Of a DNA stretch of 64,000 nt, positions 1-9,986 are shown in pieces; the first letter of the stretch is position 1; the number at the start of each line of letters is the position of its first letter. The stretch spans positions 62,001 to 126,000 of the forward strand of contig NZ_JAUCBS010000011.1 in the NCBI RefSeq assembly GCF_034676705.1. The letters are read 5' to 3'. The notes beneath the pieces are model-generated. The model saw only the letters and a program-made list of their open reading frames with translations, searched no databases and was not told where the DNA came from. The position numbers were made by a program, and so were the translations under genes. Source of the DNA: Gemmobacter sp. Lineage in GTDB: Bacteria; Pseudomonadota; Alphaproteobacteria; Rhodobacterales; Rhodobacteraceae.

Positions 1-1
1 T

Positions 2-3000
2 GAGGACCGCGTCGGCTTCTTAGGCAGGAAAGGCACTCTGTCCACAGCGATGGATGTGCTCGTTTCAGGCGAGGATGATGCCGAAGTGCGCCGGGTTGCG
101 ATCACTTCCACCTCCCGCCGTCCGCGAGAGGTAGAACTGACATCCTATGCTGAACTGGCCCTGACCACACCGGCTGCGGATGCTGCGCATCCCGCCTTTG
201 CCCGGATGTTCGTGCAGACCGAATACCTGCCGGAGTTCGGCGCCGTCATCGCGACCCGCAGGCCGCGTTCCCCTGATGAAACCCCGGTCTGGGCGGCCCA
301 TTTTCTGGTGGTGGAGGGTGAGCTTTCCGCGGCGATGGAGTTCGAAACCGACCGCGCTGCTTTTGTCGGGCGCGACAATGACCTGTCCTCGGCGCAGTCT
401 CTGATCCCGGGGAGCCGGTTGGAGGGAGGGATCGGAACTGTGCTGGACCCGGTCTTTGCGCTGCGTCAGCGGGTCAGGATCCCGGCAGGCGGCACCGTGA
501 AACTCTCGTTCTGGACAGTGGTCGCGCCGACCCGCGATGCACTCACGGACCTGATCGACCGTCATCATGACCGCAGTGCCTTTGATCGGGCGAGAACACT
601 CGCCTGGACCCAGGCACAGGTTCAATTGCGCCATCTCGCGATCACACCGGTGCAGGCAGCCGCCTTCCAGCGCCTCACCGCGCCGATCCTCTGTTCGGAC
701 ATGCGTTTCCGGGCGCGTGCCGATCTTGTTGCCACGGGCGCAGGCAAGCAATCTGCACTTTGGCCGATGGGCGTCTCGGGCGATCTGCCCATCGTGCTGC
801 TGCGCATCGACGATGCCGCCGACATTGCGCGGGTGCATGAGATGCTGCTGGCGCAGGAATATTGGCGTGGCAAAGGCTTGGCGGTGGATCTGGTAATCCT
901 CAACGAGCATCCCGCCTCCTATGTTCAGGGCCTGCAAACGGGGATCGAGGCGGCGCTGAGGGGCTCGCGGGCGCCGGATGGCGGTGGAGGTGGGCAAACA
1001 CATGCCCTGCGCGCCGATCTGATCTCGCCCGAGGCGCGGTCGCTGCTGATCTCGGTGGCGCGGGTGCATCTGGTGGCGCGGCGCGGCACCCTGGCCGAAC
1101 AGATCGCTGCAATCCTGGCAGATGATATTGGCGAAGAGGCGCCCCCGGCGACACGCGCACGGCAACTCCCTGCCACGGCCAGCCCACCATCGGTCGAAGA
1201 GCTGGAGTTCTTCAACGGTATCGGCGGCTTTGCGCGGCAGGGCCGGGAATATGTCACGATCCTTGACGGCAGCATCCAGACACCGGCGCCCTGGATCAAT
1301 GTCATAGCCAATGACAGCCTTGGCTTTCACGTCTCGGCCACAGGCAGCACCAGCACCTGGGCCGGGAACAGCCGAGAGAACCGCCTGACGCCTTGGTCGA
1401 ACGATGCAGTGGCCGATCCGACGGGAGAGGCGTTCTACATCCGCGACGATGTGACGGGCGAGGTATTCTCGCCCACCTTCGCCCCTTTGCGCCAGGCGGG
1501 GCGTCACATCGCCCGTCATGGCTTTGGCTACAGCCGGTTTCAGCATCAGGCGGGGGGGATCTGCCTTGACCTGATGCAATTCGTGCCGCTGGCGGATCCA
1601 GTAAAAATTTCGCGCCTGACCCTGCGCAACCTGTCCGCCCAGCCCCGGCGGCTGACCGTGATCAGCTATGCCGAGCCGGTGATAGGCCCGTCACGCGCGG
1701 GGTCGGCGCCGTTCCTGACCACCGAACGCGACGGTGAGACCGGCGCGCTCTTTGCCCGTAATCCGTGGAACACGGCCTTTCCTGACCGGGTGATGTTCGT
1801 CGACCTGGCGGGCGCTCAAAGCGGGTTCACCGCCGACCGCACCGGGTTTCTGGGCCGGGGCGGCGCACGCACCATGCCACTGGCGGTCAGCCAGGGACAA
1901 CCACTGGCGGGCCGTGCCGGATTAGGCCTCGATCCCTGCATGGCGCTGGAACGCAAGGTAGAGCTGGCGCCGGGTGCTCAGATCGTCATTGACCACGTCC
2001 TCGGCCAGACGGTCTCTGTCGAAGACGCACGATCCCTGATCTGCCGCCTCCGCAGGACTGATCTTGATGCCGCGCTGGCCGAGGTCGAAGCGCATTGGGA
2101 GGCAGTGCTCGGAACCGTGCAGATCGAGACGCCGGACCGTGCGATGGATGTCATGGTCAATGGCTGGCTGCAGTACCAGACTCTGGCCTGCCGCGTTCAC
2201 GCGCGCGCCGGCTTCTATCAGGCCAGTGGGGCCTATGGGTTCCGTGACCAGTTGCAGGATGGCATGGCGCTGACCCTGTCGCAGCCCGACCGCGTCCGCA
2301 GCCATTTGTTGCGCGCGGCCGGGCGACAATTCCCCGAAGGCGATGTGCAGCACTGGTGGTTGCCGCATTCGGGCCAGGGCGTGCGCACGCGAATATCGGA
2401 TGATTGCGTATGGCTGGCCTACGCCGCCGCGGAATATGTTGCGGTGACAGGCGACAGCTTGGTGCTTGACGAGCGGGTTCCCTTCATTGACGGAGCTTTA
2501 CTGGCATCGGGCCAGCATGACGCCTTCTTCCAGCCCGAGCTATCGGGAACCGATGCGACGCTCTGGCAGCATTGCGCGGTTGGCCTCGACCGCACCATCG
2601 CGCTGACAGGTGCGCTCGGCCTGCCGCTGATCGGCACCGGCGACTGGAATGACGGCATGAACCGGGTTGGTGAGGCGGGGCGCGGCGAGAGCGTCTGGCT
2701 CGGCTGGCTGCTGCTGGATACGCTTAGCCGCTTCATTCCCATGGCCGAGGTTCGCGATCCAGCGCGCGCCGTGCGCTGGCAGGCGCATGCTACCGACCTT
2801 CGCGCGGCGCTGGAGCGGGAAGCCTGGGACGGGGAATGGTATCGCCGCGCCACCTTCGATGACGGGACCTGGCTTGGCTCGGCCGCTGGAACCGCGTGCC
2901 GGATCGACTCCATCGCGCAAAGCTGGGCAGTCTTGTCAGGTCAGGCTGATCCGGCCCGCGCCGCCACGGCCCTGGCCTCGGTCGAACGGCATCTGATCCG

Positions 3001-3604
3001 CCCCGATCCGGGTATTGCTCTGCTGTTCACCCCGCCTTTTGACAATGCGGCCGTCGGCTTCGGCCCCGATCCCGGATATATCGCGGGCTACCCCCCTGGT
3101 CTGCGTGAAAATGGTGGGCAATACAGCCATGCCGCGATGTGGGCGGTACTGGCACGGGCGAAGCTTGGCGACGGTGACGGCGCAGTGCGCCTGTTCGCGA
3201 TGCTGAATCCGATCAATCATGCGCTGACAGCGGAAGACGCCGGACGATACAAGGTCGAGCCTTATGTCGTGGCGGCGGATGTCTATTCAGTCGGCCCGCA
3301 TGAAGGACGGGGCGGCTGGACATGGTATACCGGGTCTGCGGCCTGGATGTATCGCGCTGCGGTCGAGGGCATTCTCGGCATCCGGCGCGAGGGCGACCAT
3401 GTGCGGATCGCACCGTGCCTGCCTGGGCATTGGCCGGGCTTCTCCGCAACGGTGCAGGTGGCCGGCACCGCCATCGATATCCGGGTTACGCAGGGCCATA
3501 TTGCTCCCGAAGGTTTCATCCATTCGAAGGACAACGACACACGCGTGCTGTTGGACGGCGCGCAGCACCTGGTTCGGTTGCATATCCCGCCTCAATCCGT
3601 GTGA
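2..3604 (+). CDS. ndvB: Cyclic beta-1,2-glucan synthase, C-terminal part (runs in from left edge)
   Basis: The frame is open to the left edge, so the N-terminal part (glycosyltransferase and membrane regions of a protein usually near 2,800 aa) lies outside. What is visible is the carbohydrate-binding and GH94 phosphorylase-like portion. The segment GTGDWNDGMNRVG, about 865 residues after the first ATG at 50, carries the GH94 general-acid Asp. GYPPGLRENGGQYSHAAMW and GGWTWYTGSAAWMYR follow near the C-terminus and are typical of the family. In known homologues this domain controls the size of the periplasmic cyclic glucan made by the inner-membrane enzyme, which serves in osmoadaptation and host interaction. 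The first in-window ATG is not the true start. It is convergent with the transglutaminase gene. Family assignment is strong; the symbol follows rhizobial usage (chvB in Agrobacterium). Confidence 0.9.
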   Translation, partial: EDRVGFLGRKGTLSTAMDVLVSGEDDAEVRRVAITSTSRRPREVELTSYAELALTTPAADAAHPAFARMFVQTEYLPEFGAVIATRRPRSPDETPVWAAHFLVVEGELSAAMEFETDRAAFVGRDNDLSSAQSLIPGSRLEGGIGTVLDPVFALRQRVRIPAGGTVKLSFWTVVAPTRDALTDLIDRHHDRSAFDRARTLAWTQAQVQLRHLAITPVQAAAFQRLTAPILCSDMRFRARADLVATGAGKQSALWPMGVSGDLPIVLLRIDDAADIARVHEMLLAQEYWRGKGLAVDLVILNEHPASYVQGLQTGIEAALRGSRAPDGGGGGQTHALRADLISPEARSLLISVARVHLVARRGTLAEQIAAILADDIGEEAPPATRARQLPATASPPSVEELEFFNGIGGFARQGREYVTILDGSIQTPAPWINVIANDSLGFHVSATGSTSTWAGNSRENRLTPWSNDAVADPTGEAFYIRDDVTGEVFSPTFAPLRQAGRHIARHGFGYSRFQHQAGGICLDLMQFVPLADPVKISRLTLRNLSAQPRRLTVISYAEPVIGPSRAGSAPFLTTERDGETGALFARNPWNTAFPDRVMFVDLAGAQSGFTADRTGFLGRGGARTMPLAVSQGQPLAGRAGLGLDPCMALERKVELAPGAQIVIDHVLGQTVSVEDARSLICRLRRTDLDAALAEVEAHWEAVLGTVQIETPDRAMDVMVNGWLQYQTLACRVHARAGFYQASGAYGFRDQLQDGMALTLSQPDRVRSHLLRAAGRQFPEGDVQHWWLPHSGQGVRTRISDDCVWLAYAAAEYVAVTGDSLVLDERVPFIDGALLASGQHDAFFQPELSGTDATLWQHCAVGLDRTIALTGALGLPLIGTGDWNDGMNRVGEAGRGESVWLGWLLLDTLSRFIPMAEVRDPARAVRWQAHATDLRAALEREAWDGEWYRRATFDDGTWLGSAAGTACRIDSIAQSWAVLSGQADPARAATALASVERHLIRPDPGIALLFTPPFDNAAVGFGPDPGYIAGYPPGLRENGGQYSHAAMWAVLARAKLGDGDGAVRLFAMLNPINHALTAEDAGRYKVEPYVVAADVYSVGPHEGRGGWTWYTGSAAWMYRAAVEGILGIRREGDHVRIAPCLPGHWPGFSATVQVAGTAIDIRVTQGHIAPEGFIHSKDNDTRVLLDGAQHLVRLHIPPQSV

Positions 3605-3618
3605 CCGCCCACAAGTCG

Positions 3619-3634
3619 GTTCGGGCCGCCGAAC
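3619..3634. terminator. Short hairpin between convergent genes
   Basis: A perfect 6-bp inverted repeat (GTTCGG/CCGAAC) with a 4-nt loop lies between the convergent stops at 3604 and 3644. There is no clear T-run, so a terminator role is only suggested by position. Confidence 0.3.
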
Positions 3635-3643
3635 AGCGCCACG

Positions 3644-4558
3644 TTACGACGGGGCCTGGTCGAGGTTCTCTGCGGTTACAGTGACACTGACCGCCATTTC
3701 GATAAGTGCATCACTGTTGCCGATGAAGCTACCCGAAACCGGGACGATCTGGCGCACATCGCGGGCCACGGCCACCGGGATCAGATTCCTTGCACCAACA
3801 CTCCGGTTGGTCGGATCGAAGGTGATCCAGCCCGCGCCGGGTACATAGATTTCGGCCCAGGCATGGGTCGAACCCGGCCCCGTGGATCCGACAAGGCTGT
3901 CACGGGAATCGAACAGATATCCGGACACGATACGTGCGCCGAACTTGAGTATCCTTGCCGCTTCCGCCAGCATGACAGCGAAATCCCTGCACGACCCCCA
4001 GCCACGGTGTAGGGTTTCAAGAGGCGATTGCGTGCCCTCCGCCTCCCGGCTCTGATAGGAAATGCGGTCGGATATACCGTCGCTGATATCCATCAGCAGG
4101 GATAGCGTGTCGGTGCGCCAGCCGTAGACAAACCCCTCGACCCAGCGTGAGAAATGACCTTCAGGATCGGGATATTGTGGCATGGCCAGCGCACCGAGGT
4201 CAGTCCAGTCGTCACCGGAGTAGAGGAACGGCCAGCGCATCGCGGCGGGCGCAATGGCGAATCCTGGCGAGGGCGAAGCCGTCAATTCGATCCTCGCGCG
4301 GCTCTCGATCCGCAAGCAGGCGGTCGGCTGCAAAAACGTGGCCGTGGTGATCACGTTTCCCGAGACGTCATTCGCCCATGACAGTTCCGCAGCCGGAGAC
4401 AGGGAAACGTCATGGGACAGGAGGTGCAGGTCCCGGGACTCGCGTGGCCGAAGCATCATGCGGTGCGGTCCGAGGGAGACCTCGCTTCGATATCGGTAGG
4501 TGGTCGTATGAACCGTTTCGAGAAAGACCACGTGTATCCTGCTTTCGCCCGCCGCCAT
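3644..4558 (-). CDS. Transglutaminase-like cysteine protease-fold protein
   Basis: 304 aa. Residues about 10-90 match the bacterial transglutaminase-like N-terminal beta region ([20 protein letters not shown]). The core follows with the catalytic triad in order: Cys in [12 protein letters not shown], His in [10 protein letters not shown] and Asp in WITFDPTN. No signal peptide is seen, so it is probably cytoplasmic. Such proteins are often peptidases or amide-modifying enzymes; the substrate is unknown. It is the last gene of a leftward four-gene operon starting at 5347 and follows the zinc-ribbon gene by 18 bp. In other alphaproteobacteria similar proteins lie near circularly permuted ATP-grasp genes; none is visible here. 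Confidence 0.85.
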   Translation of the reverse strand: MAAGESRIHVVFLETVHTTTYRYRSEVSLGPHRMMLRPRESRDLHLLSHDVSLSPAAELSWANDVSGNVITTATFLQPTACLRIESRARIELTASPSPGFAIAPAAMRWPFLYSGDDWTDLGALAMPQYPDPEGHFSRWVEGFVYGWRTDTLSLLMDISDGISDRISYQSREAEGTQSPLETLHRGWGSCRDFAVMLAEAARILKFGARIVSGYLFDSRDSLVGSTGPGSTHAWAEIYVPGAGWITFDPTNRSVGARNLIPVAVARDVRQIVPVSGSFIGNSDALIEMAVSVTVTAENLDQAPS

Positions 4559-4576
4559 GCCCGCAGATAATGCTTT

Positions 4577-4771
4577 TCAGGACCTTCGCGAAGAGCCCGG
4601 GGAAACGGGGACGGCATTCTTCCACGAATGGGACCCTTTACAGCGTTTGCATATGCGCTCGCCGAACCCCTCGCTCCAGAACATCGTCTGGCATCGCAGG
4701 CAGGATCGTTCCCTTGGTGCATCCGCAAGGGCGCGTTGCAGATCGTTATCGTCAGGCAGGGAATCTTTCAC
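4577..4771 (-). CDS. Small zinc-ribbon-like protein
   Basis: 64 aa with two CxxC-type pairs (SCLRCQTMF and ICKRCKG) separated by FWSEGFGER, consistent with one zinc-binding knuckle. It starts with GTG overlapping the stop of the preceding gene (GTGA), which implies translational coupling and supports it as real. Function is unknown. The short ribbon could bind nucleic acid or a protein partner. Confidence 0.65.
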   Translation of the reverse strand: MKDSLPDDNDLQRALADAPRERSCLRCQTMFWSEGFGERICKRCKGSHSWKNAVPVSPGSSRRS

Positions 4772-5079
4772 GGTTTTTTCGGTTCGCTCTCGATCAGTCG
4801 CGCCAGATCTCCGAGGGCGCGCTGGATCAGCTTCTGCTTACGGGCGTCCCCTGCTTCCGCAGTCTCTGCGTAGCGACGGATCAGGTATTGGGCCTTCACT
4901 GCTGCCTCCATCCATGTCACCGATGGCTCGGCGAGAAGTTGCGCTTCAAGCTCCTCCTGGCGTTTGCGCAGGGCCTCCTGATCGGCTTCGAACTCCCTGA
5001 GGGCATGACGGCGAAAATCCGTCGCCATCTGTCCTTCGGTGCTGCGCCGGGCATCAAGGCTCACCGGATCATCACTCAT
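4768..5079 (-). CDS. Hypothetical coiled-coil protein
   Basis: 103 aa from the ATG at 5079. A longer frame extends upstream to 5184, but that extension overlaps the preceding gene and is Arg-rich shadow sequence, so the internal start is preferred. The middle is a charged helix (EFEADQEALRKRQEELEAQ), followed by a second helix around WMEAAVKAQYLIRRYAETA. No known domain is recognised. It overlaps the upstream gene by 8 bp and the downstream zinc-ribbon gene by 4 bp, so it is part of one operon. Confidence 0.65.
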   Translation of the reverse strand: MSDDPVSLDARRSTEGQMATDFRRHALREFEADQEALRKRQEELEAQLLAEPSVTWMEAAVKAQYLIRRYAETAEAGDARKQKLIQRALGDLARLIESEPKKP

Positions 5080-5347
5080 TCTGCGCCCCGGGCTGAGGTG
5101 CGGCCTGATCTCGCCCGATCGCGGCCTCAAGGTCTTTCTCAGTGATCGGTCGCATCTCCGCCCGACCAGCCTGTCCTGTGACAATCATATGGGTCGAGGT
5201 CCTGCGGTAGGCCTCAAAGCTCAACCCCTGCAGAAGCTCTTCCTCGACGAGGACATCATAATTTCCGGCGGGCAGCAGATCGGCGTAACCTGACAAGGTG
5301 AAAGGATGCGCGAAAGTCACCTGCTTCCTGGATGAGCGGATGTTCAT
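5072..5347 (-). CDS. Hypothetical protein, first gene of operon
   Basis: 91 aa starting MNIRSSRKQVTF at the ATG at 5347, preceded by a good ribosome site (GGAGG, 5 nt before the start). The frame stays open upstream to 5431, but that extension has no ribosome site. The sequence is a compact beta-rich domain (FTLSGYADLLPAGNYDVLVEEE) with a charged tail. Similar short proteins occur widely in alphaproteobacteria without assigned function. As the first gene it probably carries the operon promoter in the gap upstream. Confidence 0.65.
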   Translation of the reverse strand: MNIRSSRKQVTFAHPFTLSGYADLLPAGNYDVLVEEELLQGLSFEAYRRTSTHMIVTGQAGRAEMRPITEKDLEAAIGRDQAAPQPGAQNE

Positions 5348-5758
5348 CTGTAGCCTCCGATCAGGTCTGAAAAACTTGTCCGCGTGTGACGCCTTCGCTT
5401 CGGCGCGGCGACACGGCAGCGTTCTGACCATACGATCATCGTCCGCCGCCGGGGCTGATCGGTGTTAGCGTCCTCTCAGAATTATGCCTGACTCAAAAAT
5501 GGATGCGACCGTCGCACTTCCGGCTCCCCGGAACGCGATGGCATGCTGAATATCGGCCCATGCAAACCTGGATCAGTCAGCCGCTCCAAGACACCGTTAT
5601 ACCGAAAGGCGCTGACGGGGAGCCAGTCAGCAGGTCGTAACAAGTTCCAGCGAGGCTGAGGAGCCCGCAACCGACGATATCCGGCGTGCGGATTGTGCAG
5701 CCTCGCTTGTCGCGGCGACAAGGGCGGCAAGGCCTGCCTCCTTAATGGTCGTTGCAGG
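5348..5758. other. Gap without a supported gene
   Basis: About 410 bp lie between the operon start at 5347 and the IS256 target duplication. A short leftward open frame (5482-5766) exists, but it begins inside the duplicated target with TTG, has no ribosome site and resembles no family I know. The promoter of the leftward operon must lie here; no convincing -35/-10 pair is seen. Confidence 0.4.
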
Positions 5759-5767
5759 CGGGTCAAC
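5759..5767. repeat. Target-site duplication of IS256 element, left copy
   Basis: CGGGTCAAC directly precedes the left inverted repeat and is repeated exactly at 7142-7150. Nine bp fits the IS256 family (8-9 bp). Confidence 0.9.
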
Positions 5768-7141
5768 GATAGTGCCCCACGGCGTGGTGTAGGAGCGCCG
5801 ACCTTCTGAGAGGTCCTGGTCTGTCAGGTAGCCACGGCAGGCAGCCTGACGTTGGGATTGTCGGTGACGCGGGCGAGCGTTTCAAGGCTCATGTATCGCC
5901 GCGCGACGGCCCACTCGTCGTTGGTCTCGAGCATCAGCGCGCCGACGAGGCGGACGATGGCAGCATCGTTCGGGAAGATCCCTATGACATCGGCTCGCCG
6001 TTTCACCTCGCGGTTCACACGTTCCAGCGGGTTGGTGGAGGCGATCTGGGTCCAGTGCTCGCGGGGAAACGACATGTAAGCGAGGACATCGTCGCAGGAG
6101 GCGTCCATCAGGGCACCGAGTTTGGGCTGCTTTTCCCGCAGGGCGTCGGCCACGACATTCCACTGTGCCTCGGCGTCGGCCTTGCTCTCCTGGGCAAAGA
6201 TCGTCTTCAGCATCGCCGCCACCGCGGTGCGCTGCTTTGCCGGAGCGTAAGCCAGGACGTTGCGCATCCAGTGAATGCGGCATCTCTGGTGGGTGGCGTT
6301 GAAGACCCGGCGCGCCGCGGCCCGCAGGCCCTTGTGGTCGTCTGCGATCACCAGCTTCACGCCGCGCAGGCCCCGGTCCGCAAGACTGCGCAGGAAGTCG
6401 GTCCAGAAGGTCTCCGCCTCGGACGGACCGGTGGCGACGCCCAGCACCTCGCGCTTGCCGTCCTCGTTCACGGCCACGGCGAGTATCACCGCCTTGCTGA
6501 TGATGCGCCCGCCCTCCCTGACCTTGAGGTAGGTGGCGTCGAGCCAGAGATAGGGCCACGCACCTTCCAGGGGGCGGGCCAGGAAGGCGTCCACCCGCTC
6601 ATCGATCTCCATGCACAGCCGGCTGACCTGGCTCTTCGACATGCCACCAGCGCCCATGGCTTTGACCAGATCATCGACGGACCGCGTCGAGATGCCGTGG
6701 ACGTAGGCTTCCTGGATCACAGCAACCAAGGCTTTCTCCGCCGTGCGGCGTGGCTCGAGGAAGCTGGGGAAGTAGCTTCCCTTCCGCAGCTTCGGGATCT
6801 CCAGCGAGATGCGGCCAGCGCGCGTGTCCCAGTCCCGGTCGCGGTATCCGTTTCGCTGGGCTTCCCGCATCGGCGAGCGCGCACCTTTGGCCGCGCCCGT
6901 CCGCGCCTCGATCTCTGCTTCCATGATCCGCTCGGCCGCAAAGGCCAGCATCTCGCGCACGAGGTCGCCATCGGCCTGCTTCTCAACCAGCTCGATCAGC
7001 GCCATTCTGTCGTCGGTCATCGTCATCTCCGTCTCAGGTTTCAGGTGTCGCAACCCAAACCTTTCCGAAGATCGACGGTGACCGCCAGCGTCGCCATCAG
7101 CGTCGCCTGCGGCCTCCTACACCACGCCGTGGGGCACTATC
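5768..7141 (-). mobile_element. Complete IS256-family insertion sequence
   Basis: 1,374-bp element with perfect 28-bp terminal inverted repeats at 5768-5795 and 7114-7141, one full-length transposase and a perfect 9-bp target duplication. Intact ends, intact transposase and an undegraded duplication indicate a recent insertion. Confidence 0.93.
5824..7053 (-). CDS. IS256-family transposase
   Basis: 409 aa, full length. The DDE catalytic residues sit in [21 protein letters not shown] and [13 protein letters not shown], the usual IS256 contexts; [11 protein letters not shown] is the conserved motif between the second Asp and the Glu. It moves DNA by copy-paste through a circular intermediate in known members. 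The start could instead be the internal ATG at residue 10 or 12. No frameshift is seen. Confidence 0.95.
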   Translation of the reverse strand: MRHLKPETEMTMTDDRMALIELVEKQADGDLVREMLAFAAERIMEAEIEARTGAAKGARSPMREAQRNGYRDRDWDTRAGRISLEIPKLRKGSYFPSFLEPRRTAEKALVAVIQEAYVHGISTRSVDDLVKAMGAGGMSKSQVSRLCMEIDERVDAFLARPLEGAWPYLWLDATYLKVREGGRIISKAVILAVAVNEDGKREVLGVATGPSEAETFWTDFLRSLADRGLRGVKLVIADDHKGLRAAARRVFNATHQRCRIHWMRNVLAYAPAKQRTAVAAMLKTIFAQESKADAEAQWNVVADALREKQPKLGALMDASCDDVLAYMSFPREHWTQIASTNPLERVNREVKRRADVIGIFPNDAAIVRLVGALMLETNDEWAVARRYMSLETLARVTDNPNVRLPAVAT

Positions 7142-7150
7142 CGGGTCAAC
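7142..7150. repeat. Target-site duplication of IS256 element, right copy
   Basis: Exact repeat of 5759-5767. It contains the TGA stop (7146-7148, minus strand) of the Crp/Fnr gene, so the insertion landed on the stop codon without changing the protein. Confidence 0.9.
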
Positions 7151-7880
7151 GCAGCAACGGCCCTGCATGATCCATATAGCCGGTGTCGAAACCCGCCAGT
7201 GCCTGAAGGCCCTCGAAATTGTTGAAGGTTACCTTGCCTTGCCGGAACGTGACCAGCCCGTCCTCCCGCAACTGCCGCAGCACCCGGTTGACGTGAATGG
7301 CGCTCAGACCAAGGGCATCGGCCAGATGATACTGGGTCAGGGGACAGGAGAATCCCGTCCTGTCGCCGATCCCCACATGGTTCAGCCGTGCCCCGAGTTC
7401 CATCAGCAGATGCGCCATCCGCTCCACCGCTGAGCGCCGCCCGAGATTGACCAGATGCTCGACCATCATCGCCTCGTCGCGGGATGAGGCCCAGAGGACG
7501 GCGGTGGCAAGCCGGGGCGCCTCGGCAAAGGCGCCGAGGATATCCGGGGCAAAGACCTCGGAGGCTTCGATATCCGTCAGCGCCTCGAGGCTGAGGTCTG
7601 ACGTTCGGAACAGGATGCTGCGCAAACCCAGAAAATCGCCGGGAATCTGGAAGTTGATGACCTGCCGTCCGCCATCGGGCAGCATCTTGTAGGAGCAGGC
7701 CCAGCCTTCGGCCAGAATGTAGGCCGAAGCATTCGACTGGCCCTCGTGCATCATCTCATGCCCGGCGAGGAAGGTTCTGCGCCGCCGATGAAAGCGCGCA
7801 AGTGTCTCCAGATCCACATCCGACAGGGCCACGAAGGTCGACAGTTTCCGGGTCAGCGGACTGCTCTCAATAGGGTTCAA
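7146..7880 (-). CDS. Crp/Fnr-family transcriptional regulator
   Basis: 244 aa: cyclic-nucleotide-binding-like beta barrel at about 20-140, dimer helix, then a winged helix with the recognition region LADALGLSAIHVNRVLRQL. There is no N-terminal Cys cluster, so it is not an oxygen-sensing Fe-S Fnr and is closer to FixK/Nnr-type members. The start is TTG at 7880, preceded by GGGAGAA at proper spacing; the next Met lies inside the barrel. An IS256 element abuts the stop codon and separates the gene from whatever lay downstream, including its terminator. The effector is unknown. Confidence 0.88.
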   Translation of the reverse strand: MNPIESSPLTRKLSTFVALSDVDLETLARFHRRRRTFLAGHEMMHEGQSNASAYILAEGWACSYKMLPDGGRQVINFQIPGDFLGLRSILFRTSDLSLEALTDIEASEVFAPDILGAFAEAPRLATAVLWASSRDEAMMVEHLVNLGRRSAVERMAHLLMELGARLNHVGIGDRTGFSCPLTQYHLADALGLSAIHVNRVLRQLREDGLVTFRQGKVTFNNFEGLQALAGFDTGYMDHAGPLLR

Positions 7881-8033
7881 CAGCTTCTCCCGGTTGGTGC
7901 GGAATTCACGACAGGCAGTCGGGCAGGCTGCTCTGGATCAGTCCGGCCGACAGAACCTCCTGTCAGGGTGATGCAGCTCATCAGGATTCTGCCCCTGTCC
8001 TGATCCTCTTCTATATCAAAAGGACGCTTCGCG

Positions 8034-8270
8034 ATGCCCGGCCAGACAGATCATGCAGGAATGGCAGCACTTTCCATCTGCGAGGCTCTCCTGCTCGCCA
8101 TCAATGACCACAAACTTCTGCCCGCACGCGAGATTGCAGGTGTGCTCCGCGATGCGGCCGCAGCACATGAGAATGCGGCGGGCGATGCAACAGAGATGCA
8201 GATGCATCAAAGCGTAGCCAGCCTGATCAACGGGATCATGGCCGGGATAAACCCATCCGGCCGGCCGTAG
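8034..8270 (+). CDS. Small conserved hypothetical protein
   Basis: 78 aa, helical, with the core ALSICEALLLAINDHKLLP followed by AREIAGVLRDAAAAH. It is preceded by AAAAGGAC at good spacing. Short proteins with this core are common in alphaproteobacteria, with no function assigned. It lies upstream of, and in line with, the orphan groEL (136-bp gap). An inverted repeat TCAGGA/TCCTGA (7981-7986 and 7998-8003) upstream could be a regulator site. Confidence 0.65.
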   Translation: MPGQTDHAGMAALSICEALLLAINDHKLLPAREIAGVLRDAAAAHENAAGDATEMQMHQSVASLINGIMAGINPSGRP

Positions 8271-8405
8271 CACCGCGCTCTCTCAGGCCAGAGGGATCCC
8301 GAGACGGCGGCCATCAACAGAGGGCAGTACATCGGGATCGGTCACGCCCTTTTTCGCAGGACTATTGCCCTGCTTCCACATTGCCAATTTTCAGGAGCGA
8401 CTGAC

Positions 8406-9986
8406 ATGTCTGCGAAAGACGTTCTCTTCGGCACCGAAGCCCGCAGTCGCATGGTGAAAGGCATCGATATCCTCGCCGATACGGTCAGGATCACCCTCGG
8501 CCCGAAGGGGCGCAATGTCATCCTGGGCCGGGACTTTGGTGCTCCGCGTATCACCAAGGACGGCGTGACCGTAGCGCAGGAAATCGAGCTTGCGGACAGG
8601 TTCGGGAATATGGGTGCCCGGCTGGTTCGGGAAGTTGCGATCCGCACCAATGACGAGGCCGGAGACGGCACGACGACCGCCACCGTCCTTGCGCAGGCCA
8701 TCGTCAGGGAAGGCATGAAGGCGGTGGCAGCCGGCATGAACCCGATGGATCTGAAACGCGGCATCGACAAGGCTGTAAAGGCTGCCGTCACGGGCATCAG
8801 GGACATGTCGAGGCCAGTTCGCGACAGTGACGAAATCGCGCGGGTCGGAACGATCTCGGCGAATGGCGATGCCGCCGTTGGCCGACAGATCGCGGATGCG
8901 ATGGAGCGGGTCGGCAAGGAAGGTGTCATCACCGTCGAGGACGCAAAAGGCATCGAGACAACGACAGAAGTCGTCGAGGGCATGCAGTTTGATCGCGGTT
9001 GGCTGAGCCCCTATTTCATCACCGACGCGCAAAAGATGATCGTGGACCTCGAAGACTGCGTCATCCTTCTACTGGACAGCAGGTTATCGGCCCTCAAGCC
9101 AATGCTGTCGTTGCTCGAGGAGGTGCTGGAGGCCGACAGAGCGCTGCTGATCATTGCGGAAGATATCGAAGGCGAGGCGCTTGCGATGCTGGTCGTCAAC
9201 AAGCTCCGCGCTGGTCTTAAGGTTGCGGCGGTCAAGGCCCCCGGCTTCGGCGATGGCCGCAAAGCCATACTGGAAGATCTCGCCATTCTGACGGGTGGCG
9301 AGGTGATCTTGGCCGAGCTTGGAACTCGGCTTGAAGATGTGGCGATGGCACGGCTGGGTACGGCGAAGAAAATCCTCGTCGGCAAGGACGCCACGACCTT
9401 GATCGGCGCTCAGGGCGACAAGGCCGCGATCGCGTCTCGCATCGGCCATATCCGCGCGCAGATCGAGGGTGAAGCGTCGGATTACGAAAAGGGAAAGCTG
9501 CAGGAGCGGCTGGCACGCCTGTCGGGCGGCGTTGCCGTGATCCGCGTCGGGGGCGCCACCGAGACAGAGGTGACTGAACGCAAGGACAGGATTGACGATG
9601 CGCTCCATGCGACGCGCGCGGCCGTCGAGGAGGGCGTCGTCCCGGGCGGAGGGGTCGCGCTCCTTCTCGCCGGAAATCTGCTGGCCGATATGAAAGGCGA
9701 CAATCCCGAGCAGGACGCCGGGATCAGGATCATCCGCAGGGCGCTACAGGCGCCTCTGCGCCAGATCGCCGAGAATGCCGGGATCGACGGCGCTGTAGTC
9801 GCGGGGAAGATCATCGAGGCAGGTCGCGCTGGCTTCGGATTCGATGCGCAGGCAGAGAGCTTCGTCGACATGTTCGAGGCCGGTATCGTCGACCCGACAA
9901 AGGTGGTGCGGATCGCGCTCGAGGATGCCGCATCGATTGCGGGCCTTCTGATCACCACCGAGGTCATGATCGCTGAGCGTCGATGA
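8406..9986 (+). CDS. groEL: GroEL-type chaperonin, divergent orphan copy
   Basis: 526 aa group I chaperonin. The ATP site is intact: TLGPKGRN near residue 30, [16 protein letters not shown] near 80 (ATPase Asp), [15 protein letters not shown] near 385 and [12 protein letters not shown] near 405. The apical domain has [13 protein letters not shown]. It ends in [12 protein letters not shown] and lacks the C-terminal GGM repeats of housekeeping GroEL. No groES or CIRCE-like element is adjacent, unlike the usual groESL operon. It is preceded by AGGAG. It is therefore probably a secondary chaperonin using a GroES encoded elsewhere, perhaps for special clients or stress. Family call is certain; the specialised role is inference. 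Confidence 0.93.
   Translation: MSAKDVLFGTEARSRMVKGIDILADTVRITLGPKGRNVILGRDFGAPRITKDGVTVAQEIELADRFGNMGARLVREVAIRTNDEAGDGTTTATVLAQAIVREGMKAVAAGMNPMDLKRGIDKAVKAAVTGIRDMSRPVRDSDEIARVGTISANGDAAVGRQIADAMERVGKEGVITVEDAKGIETTTEVVEGMQFDRGWLSPYFITDAQKMIVDLEDCVILLLDSRLSALKPMLSLLEEVLEADRALLIIAEDIEGEALAMLVVNKLRAGLKVAAVKAPGFGDGRKAILEDLAILTGGEVILAELGTRLEDVAMARLGTAKKILVGKDATTLIGAQGDKAAIASRIGHIRAQIEGEASDYEKGKLQERLARLSGGVAVIRVGGATETEVTERKDRIDDALHATRAAVEEGVVPGGGVALLLAGNLLADMKGDNPEQDAGIRIIRRALQAPLRQIAENAGIDGAVVAGKIIEAGRAGFGFDAQAESFVDMFEAGIVDPTKVVRIALEDAASIAGLLITTEVMIAERR

Noticed and set aside
65..1579. 504-codon minus-strand frame at the left edge
   Set aside because: Antisense to the cyclic glucan synthase; no recognisable motif.
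5482..5766. 94-codon minus-strand frame ending near the IS256 element
   Set aside because: Starts with TTG inside the target duplication, no ribosome site, no family similarity.
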